From contig CM035357.1 of the NCBI GenBank assembly GCA_020137815.1, positions 3,616,528 through 3,680,527 on the forward strand: a DNA stretch of 64,000 nucleotides. Reading direction: 5' to 3'. The position numbers and the translations under genes were made by a program. The stretch comes from Hormiphora californensis (lineage: Eukaryota > Ctenophora > Tentaculata > Cydippida > Pleurobrachiidae). Below the pieces are notes generated by a model. That model did not search any database. It was not told the origin of the DNA and worked only from the letters and a program-made list of their open reading frames with translations. Below, one piece after another: positions 61,059 to 64,000 of this stretch (position 1 is the first letter of the stretch; each line of letters starts with the position of its first letter).

Positions 61059-63843
61059 ATGATGCATCTCTCCCTTCTAGCAGAGGATATGAAGCTGTTG
61101 TGTACTACACTAACTGTACTTTGGTTGGCATCTATCACTTCATGTACCAATGTAGCCGAAGCCTTTCATGGTCAACCGTCAGCTCCTAACAAGGCTACAA
61201 TAGTACCAACCGCTCTCACCAACCAACCAACCAATCATACCAATGTAGCTACTACTGAGCCAACTACTACAAAGAGTGCTAATAACCATAAAATATATGG
61301 ACGTGCGACTGAAGGCTCAACAAGTACCAATAACACCACCATTCCTGATTATTTGCCAAGCAATCTTACGTATATCTGTACAGCTGTTGAAGTGAATGGC
61401 TACCTGCACGAAAAATGCGAAGACACGCGAAGAAACGGGTACCGGAAATTCAAATGTCCCAGGTCAGATGAACTTTACAACCAATCCTATCCATTTGGTA
61501 GTTGTACTTTATTTGATGTTACAAGCCGGTGTCAAAATGATCCGGGAATATATCAGGCATGTGGGCACTATGGGTGTTCAGGGTCCAGGGTGCTGAACGG
61601 AACAACTCTCCTTTGTGGAACGTTCATGTGTTCATATGATATCGGGGAACACCAATATACTGTGGCTGGAAGCTTAGTTGAAGAAAGGACTCAATGCAAT
61701 GATTCTTTTTACAAGTGCGATGGAGACTTGAACATGGTAAACTGCAACAGCAATGACACGGTTTGTGATGGAATATTTGATGCTGAATTTGGTCAGGATG
61801 AATCGTACTGTAACGGTGTGCAGTATGGTGTACAATGTGGGGACACGTGGGTAGATCCTCGCAGGATTTGTGATGGCAAGTCAGAATGTCCCAACGGAGA
61901 AGATGAAGCTGGGTGCTTTAATTGGACCACTGCTGACCATAACACATGTATTGTGTGGACTGAACGACGTATCAAGATCCAGCAAAGTATGCGGTGCTTC
62001 ACGCGAATAATAATATATTCAGTGTGTACCAATGGGCAGGATCAGACCAACTGCAGTGATCCTGATAGAGTCGCAGTTCAGTGTCTGTCAGAGGGATACC
62101 CAACAAACATTTCCATCTGGGGATACTGCCAGGGATATGAAAATCTTTGTGATGATAACTACAATAATGAGTGTTTTGAACCTGAACCAGACTGTAAAAT
62201 CCACAAGGGACAAAAGTGTGATGGACATGTTGATTGTAAATCAGGGAAAGATGAAATCTGCACTAGTAAAACTAACATCAACTGTGTTAGAAGATTCCAG
62301 TCACAGAACGTGGAAAAAAATATCTCTCTACCAATACCGTTAGAATGGGTAATGGATGGGCAGAAGGACTGTATCGATGGAACAGATGAAGATGAAACGC
62401 AGTGGGAAAAGTGTGGCTCGAACACTTTTACCTACTACGAAGATCTCAATTCAGACTGCGAATCGGTTCTTTTGTGCCCGTCGGAAAACAAACTCATACG
62501 ACTTTCGGAACTTTGTGACAAGATTCCCACCTGTCTCTTTGAAAATGATCTCTGTGCTGCTGTCATGGATTTAGGGATGGGAGATGTTAATAACACTTCT
62601 CCTAAATACAACGGACTAAAAATACTGCCACATTGCCTCTCCAAAGGAAACGAGACATACCAATTTTCCAATTGCTCGATCAGAGAACACAAGTCCGGAT
62701 ACGTACCAACAGTTCTTAATGTAACGAAGCCTACAATGGTTATCCTGCCCAAAGAGAATATCAGCTGTCTAAATCTGTTCGGAGAGAACTATGTCTACGC
62801 CGCATGTAACAACATTTGTCTGGATGCTGACTGCCCACTGATCGATGTACCTGGAGACACTTGCATAAACCGTAGCGACAGTGTCCGGGCCCTCACATGG
62901 GATAATACAGTTACAACTTTGCTGAAAATCAAAAACAGTTCATGGTATGATCAACAGATTTTTCCCTGTTTCAATAACAAGTGTGTACAATATCAACAAG
63001 TTTGTGACCTTAAAGACGACTGCGGGGATGGTTCTGACGAGAAAAACTGTAAAAACAATTTCAAGTGTAAATCTAGTGATACATATCTGGACTTGTCACA
63101 AGTGTGCAATGGAGTAGTAAGTTGTGGAGATTACTCGGATGAGTGCCAGCCTGAATGTCCACCAAGCCACTTTAACATCTTCGAAAACAACCATCTGAGG
63201 ATAGGCAGCTACATCGTGGGAACCGTGTCGACAGTGCTGAACACTGTTGCTCTTGTGAGATCAGGCTCGAAATTAACCCACCACGAAGCATATGAAATGT
63301 TCCTGAACCAACTTGGTATAACGATGATCAACCTTGGAGACTTGTGCTTAGGAATTTATCTCATTGCCGTATCCTATTTTGACCAAATTCGTAAGGTCTC
63401 TGGAGACTATTGTCAGAAACGTTACGAATGGTACAGTTCTACGGAATGCTCCTTTCTTGGGGTTCTCAGTACCACAGGTTCTCAACTGTCACTCTTCGCA
63501 ATGACAATGTTGGCAATATGTAGAGTTACCACAGTGGGAAGAATAGTCCTTCAAGACTGTCGAACGTTCACATCTGCGGTAAAATTAGGAATCCTAGTAG
63601 GAGGCCCAACAGTCGCAAGTCTGATGATTGCAGTAACTCCAATTCTACCGACATTCGAGGATTACTTCGTTAACGGCCTGTATTATAAGGAATCGCCGCT
63701 GTTTTTGGGAACAGTCAGCAAGGCCCGACATTTTGAAGCTTTTAAAGTTTATTTCGGCGAAAACTCCAGTTCTTGGAGTGATGAATCACCCTGGGGAGAG
63801 ATAAGATCGGCTGTGGCTGAAATGTTCTCGAGAGTCCCTAAAG
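61059..63843 (+). CDS. LDLa-repeat rhodopsin-class GPCR, LGR/relaxin-receptor-like (5' exon, partial)
   Basis: One exon of 928 codons that ends at the donor CCTAAAG|GTAAAA; the gene continues past the window. A hydrophobic leader follows an internal Met (MKLLCTTLTVLWLASITSC), then a Thr/Asn-rich stalk. About 650 residues of Cys-rich ectodomain follow, with several LDL-receptor class A modules. The clearest are ICDGKSECPNGEDEAGC, VCDLKDDCGDGSDEKNC and VCNGVVSCGDYSDEC; others are degenerate. The membrane part has TM1 (SYIVGTVSTVLNTVALV), TM2 with GDLCLGIYLIAVSYFD, the W-Y-x-S-x-x-C-S-F-L-G link, TM3 with SLFAMTMLAICRV, and TM4. The TM2-TM3 pattern is that of LGR/RXFP receptors. No leucine-rich repeats are visible between the LDLa modules and TM1. 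TM5-7 and the tail are outside. Confidence 0.85.
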
Positions 63844-64000
63844 GTAAAAATCCTAATTGTACCATACCATTATATCGTTGTTAATCTTGTTAATCCTACT
63901 GTCGGTAGAAAAGCAGGCTGCACCGTCTTTTGTACGTAACGTGCGTGTCCAGCAGCTATCGAAAGTCTGCAGCCCCCATTTCTATCCACTCAATGTACGA
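63844..64000 (+). other. first part of the receptor intron
   Basis: Follows the donor at 63844. The frame could read through 13 more codons to a stop, which would be a truncated product if unspliced. Confidence 0.5.

Overview
The window is nuclear DNA of a eukaryote, almost certainly an animal. The genes have GT-AG introns, and the set includes a Gq-class G-protein alpha subunit, a p53/p63/p73-family factor with a SAM domain, a soluble adenylyl cyclase, CHRAC1, RENBP, PINX1, a LEM-domain protein, a Ly6-like GPI protein and an LDLa-bearing receptor related to the relaxin/LGR group. Dense foldback, MITE and Helitron DNA and the gene mix fit an invertebrate, perhaps an early-branching one, but I cannot name the species. 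All exon coordinates were set by hand from splice sites, reading phase and remembered family sequences; no alignment was run.

Layout. 1-9.3 kb: repeats, the 3' end of an unrecognised Pro-rich gene on the minus strand, and a stretch that looks like poor-quality sequence. 9.3-15.4 kb (+): the G-alpha gene, with two alternative terminal exons separated by a 1.7-kb foldback element. 16.0-20.6 kb (+): the p53-family gene. 21.7-27.5 kb (+): soluble adenylyl cyclase. 28.0-28.8 kb (-): a three-exon Ly6/uPAR-like gene. 31.1-31.7 kb (+): CHRAC1. 33.6-38.3 kb (+): RENBP (GlcNAc 2-epimerase). 40.6-42.0 kb (-): PINX1. 43.9-46.9 kb (-): a nine-exon LEM-domain gene with an unrecognised C-terminal region. 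47.3-48.0 kb (-): the last two exons of a gamma-tubulin complex (GCP) gene. About 49.7-60.2 kb: a Helitron with an intact Rep/helicase ORF, followed by the 5' end of a related copy. 61.1 kb to the right edge (+): the first large exon of an LDLa receptor that continues outside the window.

The most unusual pattern is that minisatellites in several genes are built from the splice junction itself. The exon-4 donor of G-alpha is present about 15 times, the exon-2 acceptor of the p53-family gene 16 times, the acceptor and exon start of an adenylyl-cyclase exon three times, and the exon-2 donor of the Ly6 gene twice. Each array places decoy splice sites next to the working one. The paired terminal exons of G-alpha are the clearest candidate for a functional novelty, because they would give one GTPase core two different receptor-coupling tails. 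Foldback and TIR elements are inserted within introns right beside several of these junctions. Five apparent single-base insertions break the frames of adenylyl cyclase and RENBP. I think these are more likely residual sequence errors than pseudogenes, but this needs checking.
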